Shown: positions 36,800-45,721 of the stretch, in pieces
How positions within the stretch are numbered: the stretch's first letter is position 1
Layout: each line of letters begins with the position of its first letter
Source of the DNA: DATFDN01 sp963756495
Lineage (GTDB): Bacteria; Pseudomonadota; Alphaproteobacteria; Acetobacterales; Acetobacteraceae
DNA: 64,000 bases
Assembly (NCBI GenBank): GCA_963756495.1
Contig: CAVWNS010000005.1
Coordinates: 558,001 to 622,000, forward strand
Direction: 5' to 3'
Position numbers and translations under genes: made by a program
The notes under the pieces: generated by a model
The model's input: the letters and a program-made list of their open reading frames with translations, nothing else
Told to the model about the DNA's origin: nothing
The model's database searches: none

Positions 36800-38605
36800 C
36801 ATCAGCGCGGCCTATCTGCGGGCCGCCGCCGAGCTGGTTGGCAACGCCGGCCAGCAAGCGGCCTACGACTTGCGCGGGCATTGCGTCGTTCTGGCAGGCC
36901 CCGGCAGCGGCAAGACCAAAACGCTGGTGCTGAAACTCGCGCGGATCCTCGCCGAGGATGTGCGGGCGCCACGTGGCGTTGCTTGCATCACCTATAGTCA
37001 GGAGTGCGCGCGCGAACTGAGCCGGCGGCTGGAGCGGCTCGGCCTGCGCGACACGTCCAACCTGTTCGTCGGCACGGTTCACGGCTTCTGCCTGCGCCAC
37101 CTCCTGATGCCCTATGCGCGGCTGGCGGGGTTGGACGTGCCTCATCCTCTGACCCTGGCGACGACACGTCAGACGGATCGCGCATTCAAGCAGGTCGCGG
37201 AGGGCCTGCTCGGGATCGGCCAGCCCTACAAGTCGCACGACATGGGCCGCTATCGCCGCGTCCATCTGGATCGGGCCGCGCCCGACTGGAACGAAGACCC
37301 TGACCTCGCTCGGATAACCGAAGGCTATGAGAGGGCGCTGCGCCAGGCGGGCCTGGTCGACTTCGACGACCTGGTGATCTTCGGCAATCGGTTAGGGGCC
37401 GATCACGACTGGGTACTGCCGGCAATCCAAGCGCGTTGGCCGGTGCTTGCGGTCGACGAGTATCAGGATCTGGGCCTGCCGCTGCATCAGATCGTCCAGC
37501 AACTCCCCTTCGTAGGCGGTGTTCGGCTGTTCGCGGTCGGCGACGCCGACCAGTCTGTGTACGGCTTCGCCGGCGCCGATGGGGCGTTGCTGCTTGAGTT
37601 GGGCCAGCGCCCCAATGTCGAGACCGTGCGCCTTGAGCTGAACTACCGCTCGGCGGGCCGGATCATCCACGCCTCCGAATTGGCGCTTGGCGAGGAGCGG
37701 GCTATCGGCCGCGCGATCCCGACCGGCAAGCATTGGTCGTCTTCACCGAACGGGCCGGCGCGCTTGAGGATCAGGCAGCTCACATCGTTGAGACGCTGAT
37801 TCCGCAAGCCTTGGCCGAGAAGCCCGGCCGGACGGTGGGCGACATCGCGATCCTCAACCGCGCCGCCAACATCGGCGACGTCTTCGCGGACGCGCTCGAA
37901 GGCGCAGGCTATGATTACGTTCGCATCGACAACGCCGCACCCTACAAGAAGACGGCGCTCACCAGCTGGATCGAGGACTGCGCGGCGTGGTGTGCCGGAG
38001 GCTGGTGGCACGCTCGACCGCAGCTTGGAGGATTGCTCACGCGCTGGTCCGGGTTCCGGTCCGGCCGGCCCAGCGAGCGGGAGGCGCACGAAGCGGCGCG
38101 GGCCGTGACGGCCTTTCTGTTCGCCCACCGAAGCGATGACGGCCTGGCAGCGCCGTTCGTCGCGGCGATCCGCGCTGCATTGGTCGATCCGCTTACGGCT
38201 CGCGAGCCGGGCCTCGCGGATCAGCGTGAGCAAGTGCGGCGCATGGGCGAGGCCTTTGCCGCGGGTGGGAAGCTCGAGGCGCTCGACTTGAAGAGTTTGG
38301 GCGGCCGCGATGGTTCGCCGACCCATGTGAACATACTGACGCTGCACTCGGCGAAGGGCTGTGAGTATGACGTCGTGATCATGGTTGGAATGGACATGGG
38401 CGCGATGCCCTGGCGCAACGAACGTCCGGCGGAGCTGATCGAGAGCCGCCGCTTGTTTTACGTCGGCCTGACCCGCGCCCGCGATGCGGTGCACATGCTG
38501 TATTCGGGTTGGATCCCCGGGCGATACGGAGCCCAGCGGCTGGGACGCTCACCTTTCGTCGAGGAGCTGGAGGAGCGGCTCGCGGCCGCCGACGCTGCAG
38601 CCTGA
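36786..38605 (+). CDS. gajB: Gabija GajB: UvrD-like superfamily 1 helicase, one frameshift
   Basis: About 606 residues. Helicase motifs in order are HCVVLAGPGSGKTKTLVLKL (I), ACITYSQECARELSRRL (Ia), NLFVGTVHGFCLRHLL, VLAVDEYQDLGLPLHQIV (II), FAVGDADQSVYGFAGA (III), VRLELNYRSAGRI (IV). After an indel near 37738 come ILTLHSAKGCEYDVVIMVGM (V) and RLFYVGLTRARDAVHM (VI). In Gabija the helicase-like GajB joins GajA in an antiphage complex. The overlap with gajA and shared strand support pairing. The single indel may be a sequence error. Confidence 0.85.
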
Positions 38606-38621
38606 CGACAGCTTTACGAAC

Positions 38622-38651
38622 TTGACGAGATGGTGGCGCTGCGCCATGTTA
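38622..38651 (+). promoter_or_regulatory. Candidate promoter with central palindrome before the antitoxin gene
   Basis: TTGACG (38622-38627), a 17-base spacer and CATGTT (38645-38650) form a plausible sigma-70-type promoter after gajB. The perfect inverted repeat TGGCGC-T-GCGCCA (38634-38646) lies in the spacer and touches the -10, a classic autorepression layout for toxin-antitoxin operons. Confidence 0.45.
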
Positions 38652-38668
38652 GTCGCTGGAGGTGCGGC

Positions 38669-39424
38669 ATGGCGAACGTCAAGAGCAAGGCTAGTGGACG
38701 CGGCGCGGCGCGCAAGCCGTCCGGCGCAGCGAGAATGACCCTGACCACCGCCTTCACGACGGACGCCGGTTCGATCCTGCCGAAAGGTGCGGCGGCGGTC
38801 AGCTTCCAAGCGCCGCGCAACGCGATCGAGCTTCTCTCGGCAAAGCCGGCCAAGGCGAAGGCGTTGCTCCGGGGCTATGGCGAGGCGATCGCAAAGAGCC
38901 GGAAAGAGGGTCACACCGTGAGCTTCCGTGTCGAGGTCGATCCTTCGGGTGGCGCTACTGTGACGCCGATCGAGAAGACCGCGGCCGCGGTCCCCGCCCC
39001 CGATGCGGATGACGCTGACGGACTGCAGGCGGCGCTGGAAGAGGCGCGCGCGCGGGGTCGGATGCGCGCGGCGCAAATCCTCGCTGCGGAAGACATGCTG
39101 AGCGCCGACCAGTTTGCGGCCCTCCTCGGAACGAGCCGCATGACGGTGAACACGAAACGCCAGAACCACCAGGTGCTCGGCCTAGACGGCGCGAAGCGCG
39201 GCTTCCGCTTCCCAGCTTGGCAGGTCGGCGATGACGGCAAGCCCTTCGCCGCCCTGCCGCGGCTGTTCGAACGGCTCGGCGGGGGCGCCTGGTCGGTGTA
39301 CCGCTTCCTCGTTCAAGCCCATCCCGAGCTGGACGGGTTGACGGGCCGCGAAGCGCTGAGCCGCGGCAAGTCGGAGCAGGCGCTCGCCGTCGCGGACGGG
39401 ATTGCGCAAGGCACCTTCGCCTGA
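38669..39424 (+). CDS. Probable antitoxin of a RES-type toxin-antitoxin pair (Xre/MbcA-like)
   Basis: 251 residues from an ATG with GGAGG. The N-terminal 100 residues are basic then beta-rich. The middle has an HTH-like LSADQFAALLGTSRMTVNTK, and RQNHQVLGLDGAKRGFRFPA. The C-terminus, LPRLFERLGGGAWSVYRFLV, QAHPELDGLTGREALSRGKS, EQALAVADGIAQGTFA, matches the toxin-binding (DUF2384/MbcA-type) end that blocks the RES active site. It is directly followed by the RES gene (TGAGTG). It is longer than typical antitoxins of about 120-150 residues. Confidence 0.7.
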   Translation: MANVKSKASGRGAARKPSGAARMTLTTAFTTDAGSILPKGAAAVSFQAPRNAIELLSAKPAKAKALLRGYGEAIAKSRKEGHTVSFRVEVDPSGGATVTPIEKTAAAVPAPDADDADGLQAALEEARARGRMRAAQILAAEDMLSADQFAALLGTSRMTVNTKRQNHQVLGLDGAKRGFRFPAWQVGDDGKPFAALPRLFERLGGGAWSVYRFLVQAHPELDGLTGREALSRGKSEQALAVADGIAQGTFA

Positions 39425-40034
39425 GTGGCCGGGCCGCCGCCAACTCCTGCTTTCGCCACCGTCGCGCTTGATCTCGCGACGATCGACGTCGGCGCGCGAT
39501 TCGGACGCATCTCGTTCACCCGCTTCACCGACCCGCTGGGGTTCGGCAAGGGGCCGAGCCGGTTCAGCGACCCACGGCGGCGCGTGGCCGCCCGTCGCTT
39601 CGGCGTCCTTTATCTCGGCGGCACGCTGAAGGTCTGTTTCGTCGAGGCGGTGCTCCGCGATCAGGGCGACGGTCGCGCCGGCGAGCTTCTCCTCGACGAG
39701 CGCGACCTCGCTGTCCGCAGCTATGCCGCGGTCGAGGTCGTAGTGCCGCTCTCGCTCATCGATCTGCGAGGCGACGGCCCTCTGCGCATGGGGATTCCTA
39801 GCGATGTCGTGCGCGGCGCAAGGCAGAACTCTGGCGCGACGGTGGTCGGTCGCCATTCACGAGCATCCCGTTCAGCCAGATGGGATCATCTATCCATCGC
39901 GCTTGAACAGTGAGATTAACCTCGCAGTGTACGACCGCGCTATTCGTAAGCTACGCGTCACCTCCCACGGTCCGCTGCTGAGGGAGCTGGGCTTCGCGCA
40001 GGTCTTGCGCGACCTGAAAGTGGGTCTGCACTGA
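39425..40034 (+). CDS. RES-domain toxin, one frameshift
   Basis: A GTG start abuts the antitoxin stop. FGRISFTRFTDPLGFGKGPS, RFSDPRRRVAARRFGVLYLG and KVCFVEAVLRDQGD hold the arginine, tyrosine and glutamate positions of RES proteins. These are NAD-degrading toxins (NAD glycohydrolase or phosphorylase) that act in the cytosol and are neutralised by the partner. An indel near 39830 shifts the frame before VAIHEHPVQPDGIIYPSRLN, LAVYDRAI. The rebuilt length of about 203 residues is normal. If the indel is real the toxin is dead. Confidence 0.75.
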
Positions 40035-40050
40035 TGTTGGAGTATCTTTG

Positions 40051-40953
40051 ATGCTTCCGTTTCGCGAAGCGCAGGCGATCGAGGATCTGGCCGATCTGTT
40101 CTACGACTTCCTCCCGGGGAGCGGGAACAATCGTACCGCGTTTCCGATCGCGGCGACCCAGGCTGGCGTGGGCGATCTCTGGACCCCTGGCAGCAAACGG
40201 CCGTCGATCGTGCAGCTGCTCACCGCGACCCTCGAACACCGCAGGCACCTGTTCACGAAGCTGGTCGTGGCGGTCGTCCGACAAGCGATGACGTACCGGC
40301 GCGGCAAGGGAAATCCGCTCCGGCGTGACGAGATCGACTGGCTCAACGCGCTTCTGCCGAACGTGTCGTTTAAAATCCCAGAGCTGCTCGACCCCACCTT
40401 CCTGAGCGCGCTGGCTGCGGCCGCGAAGCCGCCGCCGGCAGGCGGCCTCAGCCCCGAACGCGCCCAAGCGCTGGCCGCGCTGCTCATCGAGATCAGCAAA
40501 CTGGCCCCACAGGAGCGCGGGCTTCGGTTCGAAGGTTTCCTCAATGAGCTGTTCGCCGCGCATGATCTCGCGCCGCGCAACGCCTTCCGTATCGTGGGCG
40601 AACAGATCGACGGCAGCTTTCGTTTGGACGGTCAGACGTATCTGGTGGAAGCCAAATGGCACGGGCCGCAGATCGGGTTCGCCGACCTGATGACCTTCTC
40701 AGGCAAGGTCGGGGGGAAAGCGTCTTGGTCGCGAGGACTGTTCGTCAGCAACTCCGGGTTCACAGTGGATGGCCTTGAGGCGTTCGCGCGGGGACGCCAG
40801 ACCGACCTTATCTGCGCCGACGGACTTGATCTCTACGAAGTATTGGCCGGAGGCGTGGCGCTGATCGACGTGCTACGCGCGAAAGATCGACGCGCGGCGG
40901 AGACCAATCGCGCCTTCGTCGCGGTGCGCGATCTCAACCTCAAACGAGGCTGA
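40051..40953 (+). CDS. Mrr-like restriction endonuclease, PD-(D/E)XK fold
   Basis: 300 residues. An N-terminal helical domain (FREAQAIEDLADLFYDFLPG) is followed by a nuclease domain: RGLRFEGFLNELFAAHDLAP, EQIDGSFRLDGQTYLVEAKW gives the D...ExK catalytic set, then GLFVSNSGFTVDGLEAFARG and DLICADGLDLYEVLAGG. Mrr_cat proteins cleave modified or foreign DNA. It starts 16 bp after the RES stop, so it may belong to the same operon. It has no specificity or methylase partner nearby, which suggests type IV-like action. The frame is intact. Confidence 0.75.
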   Translation: MLPFREAQAIEDLADLFYDFLPGSGNNRTAFPIAATQAGVGDLWTPGSKRPSIVQLLTATLEHRRHLFTKLVVAVVRQAMTYRRGKGNPLRRDEIDWLNALLPNVSFKIPELLDPTFLSALAAAAKPPPAGGLSPERAQALAALLIEISKLAPQERGLRFEGFLNELFAAHDLAPRNAFRIVGEQIDGSFRLDGQTYLVEAKWHGPQIGFADLMTFSGKVGGKASWSRGLFVSNSGFTVDGLEAFARGRQTDLICADGLDLYEVLAGGVALIDVLRAKDRRAAETNRAFVAVRDLNLKRG

Positions 40954-41321
40954 AAATCGGACGAGCGTTGAGTAAGCGGCCTTGCTGCTCGGCTGCTTGT
41001 ACAGCGATGCGCCTCATGGATCTAGCTTGCAGCCGAGCGTGCTTTGGAGGGAGAAGGGGCTGTTCCCGGTGAGGGCTTTCGTACGGTAGCGTAGTAGGCT
41101 TGCGGTATTTTCTGATGGTGGAGGCGGAGTAGGCGACACGCGGAAACCGCAGCTTCGTCGCCGAAAGCAGCCGAAAGGAGGTGAAGGTTGGAAAATATTT
41201 TTCGGCAGCTAAGTCATTGATTTTGCTGAGCCAGACTTTCTGACGTGCTGGAAGACGGAAGTGGAGACGTCAACTGCAAAGAAAGCCGTTCCGAAACAGC
41301 AGCTTAGGTTGCGTTCGGACA
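40954..41321. other. Non-coding right end of the island
   Basis: No supported gene. It is less GC-rich than its surroundings. It contains a sequence fully complementary to the 16S anti-Shine-Dalgarno, AAAGGAGGTGA (41174-41184), placed before a ten-codon frame starting TTG at 41188. There is also a weak promoter-like pair TTGGAA (41188) and TAAGTC (41210). It may hold integrase-binding sequence for attR or drive the aminotransferase gene. Confidence 0.5.
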
Positions 41322-41337
41322 ATCGAGTGGGAATGAT
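41322..41337 (+). repeat. Right attachment site (attR core)
   Basis: ATCGAGTGGGAATGAT, identical to the end of guaA at 23339-23354. The next bases, AGGAG (41338-41342), are the ribosome-binding site of the aminotransferase gene. Confidence 0.85.
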
Positions 41338-41349
41338 AGGAGCCGTCAC

Positions 41350-42537
41350 GTGAGCGCCACCAAGCCTCGAGTCCTCCGCGGCCGCCAGTTCTTCGCCAAT
41401 CCCGGCCCGACCAACATCCCCAATTCGGTGCTGCGCGCCATCGACCGGCCGACGATCGATTTCCATGATCCCGACTTCGTCGCGGTTTACGAGGAGGTCG
41501 TCTCCGGCCTCAAGCGGGTGCTGGGCACCAGCCATCACCTATTCATGTACACCGGTTCGGGACACGCAGCCTGGGAGGCCACCCTCACCAACCTGCTCTC
41601 GCCCGGCGACACGATCCTGGTGCTTGAGTCCGGCTACTTCTCCGAGGAGTGGGCGCGCATGGCGGCCGCGCACGCGGTGGAGGTGCGTACCGTCACCGCC
41701 GACTGGCGGCGCGGGGTGGACATCGCGCAGGTCAAGGCGGCCCTGACGGAAGACCGCGCCCAGGTGATCAAGGCTGTCTGCGTCGTCCACAACGAGACGG
41801 CAACCGGCCTGTTCACGCCGGTGCCGGAGGTGCGTCGTGCGATGGACGAGGCGAAGCATCCGGCGCTGCTGCTGGTCGACACGATCTCCTCGCTCGGCAG
41901 CCTCGAATTCCGGATGGATGATTGGGGCATTGATGGCGTGGTGGGGGGCAGCCAGAAAGGACTGATGTGTCCGACCGGTGTCAGCTTCACCGCCGCGTCG
42001 GACAAGGCCATGGCTGCGCACCGCGAGGCGAAGCTTGGACGCTTCTACTTCGATTGGACGATCATGCTGGGCCGCAAGCCGCATATGAGCTTCGTCGGCA
42101 CGGTGCCGGTGAATTCGTTCTACGGACTGCGCGAGGCGCTTCGGCTGATCGAGGAGGAGGGCATCGATGCCCTCGTTGCCCGACACGGCTACCTGGCCGA
42201 GGGCGTGCGCCGGGCGGCGCAGGTCTGGGCGGCCAATGACGGGCCACAGCTCTTTTGCACGAACCCGTCCCGCTACTCGGATTCCGTCACCGCGATCTGG
42301 ATGCCGGACGGCCACGACGCGGAGGCGGTGCGGCGGGCGGCCCGTCAGCGCTATAACGTCTCGCTCGGCGGCGGGCTGGGCAAGCTGGGCGGCCGCGTGT
42401 TCCGCATCGGACATCTGGGCGACCTGAACGAGCCGATGATACTGGGCGCGCTGACCGCTGTGGAGATGAGCCTGCGTGTCGCCGGCATTCCGCACGGGCG
42501 CGGCGGGGTGGAAGCGGCGATGGACTGGTTCGCGTGA
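41350..42537 (+). CDS. Class V aminotransferase, serine/alanine-glyoxylate type
   Basis: 395 residues: RGRQFFANPGPTNIPNSVLR at the start, FMYTGSGHAAWEATLTNLLS, VDTISSLGSLEFRMDDWGID, the PLP lysine in GVVGGSQKGLMCPTGVSF, and the C-terminal SLGGGLGKLGGRVFRIGHLG. This fits SgaA/AGXT proteins, which move the amino group of serine or alanine to glyoxylate. The GTG start has AGGAG. Before the island inserted, this gene would have stood 13 bp behind guaA, probably cotranscribed. It is intact. Confidence 0.9.
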   Translation: MSATKPRVLRGRQFFANPGPTNIPNSVLRAIDRPTIDFHDPDFVAVYEEVVSGLKRVLGTSHHLFMYTGSGHAAWEATLTNLLSPGDTILVLESGYFSEEWARMAAAHAVEVRTVTADWRRGVDIAQVKAALTEDRAQVIKAVCVVHNETATGLFTPVPEVRRAMDEAKHPALLLVDTISSLGSLEFRMDDWGIDGVVGGSQKGLMCPTGVSFTAASDKAMAAHREAKLGRFYFDWTIMLGRKPHMSFVGTVPVNSFYGLREALRLIEEEGIDALVARHGYLAEGVRRAAQVWAANDGPQLFCTNPSRYSDSVTAIWMPDGHDAEAVRRAARQRYNVSLGGGLGKLGGRVFRIGHLGDLNEPMILGALTAVEMSLRVAGIPHGRGGVEAAMDWFA

Positions 42538-42620
42538 TCGGTTCGGATGGAAAAGCTCCGGAGGCGATGAGCTGAGCGCCGATTAACGGCATTCTAATTC
42601 CGCCGGCGCAGCATAGGCTG

Positions 42621-44268
42621 GTGCTTGCCCACCAATCATCGAAAGCGCCCGCCGCATTCCGAAGGCATTCGCTCGGCGTTCTCGCGCTGCTCATGGCGGG
42701 TTTCGCCGCGCTTGCGGTCTGGTTCGGGCCGGATGCCAGTTGGGACTTGCGCAATTACCATATTTACGACGCCCATGCGTTCCTGAGCGGGACGCTCTGG
42801 CGCGACATCGCGCCGGCGCAGCTGCAGAGCTTCTACGCACCGACCCTGGATGTCGTGTGGTTCGTGCTGCGCCGGGCACTGAACGCCCACCCGACAATTC
42901 TGGCAGTTCTGCTCGCCTTGCCGCACGCGCTCGCGGCGTGGCTCGCCTTCCGGCTGGCGAGGCGGGCGGGGTTGGGGAGCGATGCGGCCCTGGTGGTCAT
43001 CCTGCTCGGGGCCACCGGCGCCGCCGGACTGCCCACCCTGGGTACCGCCATGAGCGAGATGATACCCGGGGTCCTGCTCCTTCTCAGCCTGCTCGTCGTC
43101 TGCGGTGAATGGGAACAGACCGGGTGCTGGAGCGCGATCATGACCGGTGCGTGTGCCGGGGCGGCAATCGGGCTGAAGTTGACCGCCGCCCCCTATGCCG
43201 TCGGCCTCGCGGCGGCGCTGCTTGCCACGTCCGGCTGGCGAAGCCTGCCGGCCTTCGCCGGTGGCGCGCTGGCCAGCGCCGGCGCGCTGGCCGGGCCATG
43301 GTGGTGGATGATGTGGCAGCATACCGGCAATCCGCTCCTGCCGTATTTCAACGACTTTTTCCGCTCCCCCTGGGCGCCGGCGACACCGGCGACCGACATA
43401 CAATTCCTCCCCGCCGACGCCCTGCACGCGTTGCTGTTCCCGCTGTTCTGGGCGGTCCGGCCAAGCCGGCTCGTAGCCGAACTGCCGGTCCGCGACCCGC
43501 GCTTGTTGCTCGGCTGGGTCGGCTGTCTGGTCGTATTGGGGCGCGCGGCTTGGCGTCGGGAGGCCCCCGCCGCGCCTGTGCGTGGGCTGCTGGCGTTCTG
43601 GATCGTTGCCTTCGTCGCCTGGGAAGCGCGCTTCTCGATCCTGCGTTATGCCGCGACGCTGGAAGTGTTGGCCGGCATCCCCCTGGCGCTGGCCCTGACG
43701 CCGCTCGGGCGCCGCGGCCGTATCGGGCTGGCGGGGTGTACCGCGCTTGCGGCGTCGGTCACCCTCTACCCCGATTGGAGCCGTGCTTCCGGCCCGCTCG
43801 TGGCGGACGTGCGCCCGCCCGCCTTCTCCGCCAATACTCTGGTCCTTTTGCTCGATCCCGCCCCGATGGCCTATATCGCTGCCTTCGGTCCCGCCCCAGG
43901 TCCGGTTTGTCGGACTCAACTCCAACCTGGTACGGCCGGGCGACGGTACGGTGCTGGCGCGGGCGGCGGCAGCGGCGGTGGCGGGCCATATTGGACCGCT
44001 CTGGGGCCTGGAAGCGCCCGCCGACCAGCCCGGGGAAGCCGATCGCGCCCTGACCGCCTACGGCCTGGCTCGCAGCGCACCCTGCGAGCGTGTACACTCA
44101 AACCTGGACGCCGATGCCATCCTCGCCTGTCCGTTGGTCCGGGTTCAGCCCTCGCCGCGCCAGCGCATCGCCGATCTCTCCAGCCCGCCCAGCCCGAGAT
44201 TGATGGCGATACCCGCCAGCGCGAGCAGCACCAACGCCGCGAACATCCGCGGAATTTCCAGCCGGTAG
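42621..44268 (+). CDS. Polytopic membrane protein (GT87/DUF2029-like glycosyltransferase), one frameshift
   Basis: A first helix LGVLALLMAGFAALAVWFG is followed by a periplasmic loop SWDLRNYHIYDAHAFLSGTL, typical of membrane GT-C mannosyltransferase-like proteins, then 8-10 further helices. An indel near 43895 moves the frame to RFVGLNSNLVRPGDGTVLAR and GLEAPADQPGEADRALTAYG. The end is unclear: the second frame reaches 44268 but the last 120 bases overlap the convergent ABC permease, so the real stop is probably near 44150. A GTG start. The function is inferred from topology only. Confidence 0.6.
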
Positions 44269-44909
44269 CCGGCCTCCAGGATGCGGTACGCGAGGCCGGA
44301 GGCAAAACCGCCGGAGCCCGCCACGAACTCCGCCACCACCGCGCCCACCAGCGCGAGCCCGCCCGAGATGCGCAGCCCCGAAAGGAAGTACGGCACAGCC
44401 GCCGGTACGCGCAGCAGGCGCAGCGTCTGCCAACGCCCGCCGCCATACAGCCGGAACAGATCGCCCAGCTCAGGGGGTGCCGAGGTGAGACCCGCGGCCG
44501 TGTTGGCGAACACCGGGAAGAACGCGACGATGGTGGCGCAGACCACCAGCGAGGCGAACGGGTCGCCCACCAGCACGATGATCAGCGGCGCAATCGCCAC
44601 GATCGGCGTGACCTGCATCACGACCGCCCAGGGTTGGAGCGCGGCGCGGGCAAGCGGGCTGACCTCGACCGCCACCGCCATTGCCAAACCCAGCGCCGCC
44701 GCGACCGTCAGAGCGACGAAGGTCACCACCAGCGTGGACAGCAGCGAGCCAAGTAGCCCGGCCGGATCGGCGATGAATGCACCCAGGATCGCGACGGGGC
44801 CGGGAAAGAGGTAGGGCGGGATGTGCAGGGCACGGACCCCTCCCTCCCAGGCGCCAAGAACGAGCAGCCCGAACAAGACAGGCGCCATGCGAAGAAGCGT
44901 TCGGCTCAT
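44145..44909 (-). CDS. ABC importer permease (SsuC/TauC/ThiX type)
   Basis: 254 residues with six membrane helices and the inner-membrane signature EAA loop near DLFRLYGGGRWQTLRLLRVP. It starts MSRTLLRMAPVLFGLLVLGA, its ATG overlapping the stop of the ATPase gene. It forms the channel of a transporter with the ATPase and binding protein upstream on this strand. Substrates of the family include sulphonates, taurine, nitrate and pyrimidines such as HMP. Confidence 0.9.
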   Translation of the reverse strand: MSRTLLRMAPVLFGLLVLGAWEGGVRALHIPPYLFPGPVAILGAFIADPAGLLGSLLSTLVVTFVALTVAAALGLAMAVAVEVSPLARAALQPWAVVMQVTPIVAIAPLIIVLVGDPFASLVVCATIVAFFPVFANTAAGLTSAPPELGDLFRLYGGGRWQTLRLLRVPAAVPYFLSGLRISGGLALVGAVVAEFVAGSGGFASGLAYRILEAGYRLEIPRMFAALVLLALAGIAINLGLGGLERSAMRWRGEG

Positions 44910-45646
44910 TCGTCCAGCGTGGCCTCCATGCCGCGCGAGACCTCGGCGACAAGCGCCGCATAGGCCGGATCGAGCCGTGTCTGGGGCGACGGCGTGAGGG
45001 GTGACGCGATTTCGGCCACGATTCTCCCCGGCCGCGACGACATCAGCACGATGCGACGAGCAAGAAATGCCGCCTCGTAGATCGAGTGGGTGACGAAAAC
45101 CACGGTGCAGCCCAGGTCGCTCCACAACGCCAGCAGGTCGGCTTGCAGCCGATGCCGGGTGAATTCGTCCAGGGCGCCGAACGGCTCGTCCATCAGGAGC
45201 AGGCGCGGGCGCGTGACCAGCGCGCGGGCGATGGACACACGCATCCGCATTCCTCCCGAAAGCTGGCGGGGGTGGGCGTGCTCAAAACCCGCCAAGCCGA
45301 CGCGAGACAGCGCGGCGCGCACGTCCGTCATGCCACGACCCCGGGTGAACCCGCGCAGGCGCAGCGGCAGGAACACGTTCTCCTCGGCGCTCGCCCAGGG
45401 TAGCAGGGTGGCGTCCTGGAAGACGTAGCCAATGTCGCCCGGTGCAGGAGGGCGTCCGGCATTCCAGTTCAGCCGCCCGGTGTCCGGGCGATCAAGGCCG
45501 GCGATCAGACGCAGCAACGTCGATTTGCCGCACCCGGAGGGGCCGAGCAAAGCCAGGAAGTCGCCGGCCGTGATGTCGAGATCCACATCGCGCAGCGCCT
45601 CCGTGCCGCCAGGGAACCGGCGGCCGACACCCGAAAGGCGCAGCAC
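44906..45646 (-). CDS. ABC importer ATP-binding protein
   Basis: 246 residues: Walker A LALLGPSGCGKSTLLRLIAG, Q-loop GYVFQDATLLPWASAEENVF, signature LSGGMRMRVSIARALVTRPR, Walker B LLLMDEPFGALDEFTR, H-loop VVFVTHSIYEAAFLARR. This is of the SsuB/TauB class. The stop overlaps the permease start, so the two are coupled. It drives import with the downstream permease and the binding protein encoded 75 bp upstream. Confidence 0.95.
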   Translation of the reverse strand: MLRLSGVGRRFPGGTEALRDVDLDITAGDFLALLGPSGCGKSTLLRLIAGLDRPDTGRLNWNAGRPPAPGDIGYVFQDATLLPWASAEENVFLPLRLRGFTRGRGMTDVRAALSRVGLAGFEHAHPRQLSGGMRMRVSIARALVTRPRLLLMDEPFGALDEFTRHRLQADLLALWSDLGCTVVFVTHSIYEAAFLARRIVLMSSRPGRIVAEIASPLTPSPQTRLDPAYAALVAEVSRGMEATLDE

Positions 45647-45721
45647 GCGCTAGCCCAGGAGCCAGGGGTGTGGCAACGCCTTGCGATCGCGGGGCGGCCG
45701 ATTAGTCGCCATGGAGCCACT

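Larger units (their letters stand above)
23339..41337. mobile_element. guaA-integrated genomic island with defence cargo
   Basis: Bounded by the identical 16-bp repeats at 23339-23354 and 41322-41337. The left copy is the last bases of guaA, a known chromosomal target for integrative elements. A tyrosine integrase gene lies 293 bp inside the left end. Cargo includes IS elements, a TetR-regulated oxidoreductase, an MBL hydrolase and a dapA-like remnant, followed by Gabija, RES toxin-antitoxin and Mrr-like nuclease genes. No conjugation or replication genes are seen, so it is not self-transmissible by itself. Removing it would restore guaA followed 13 bp later by the aminotransferase gene. Confidence 0.85.
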
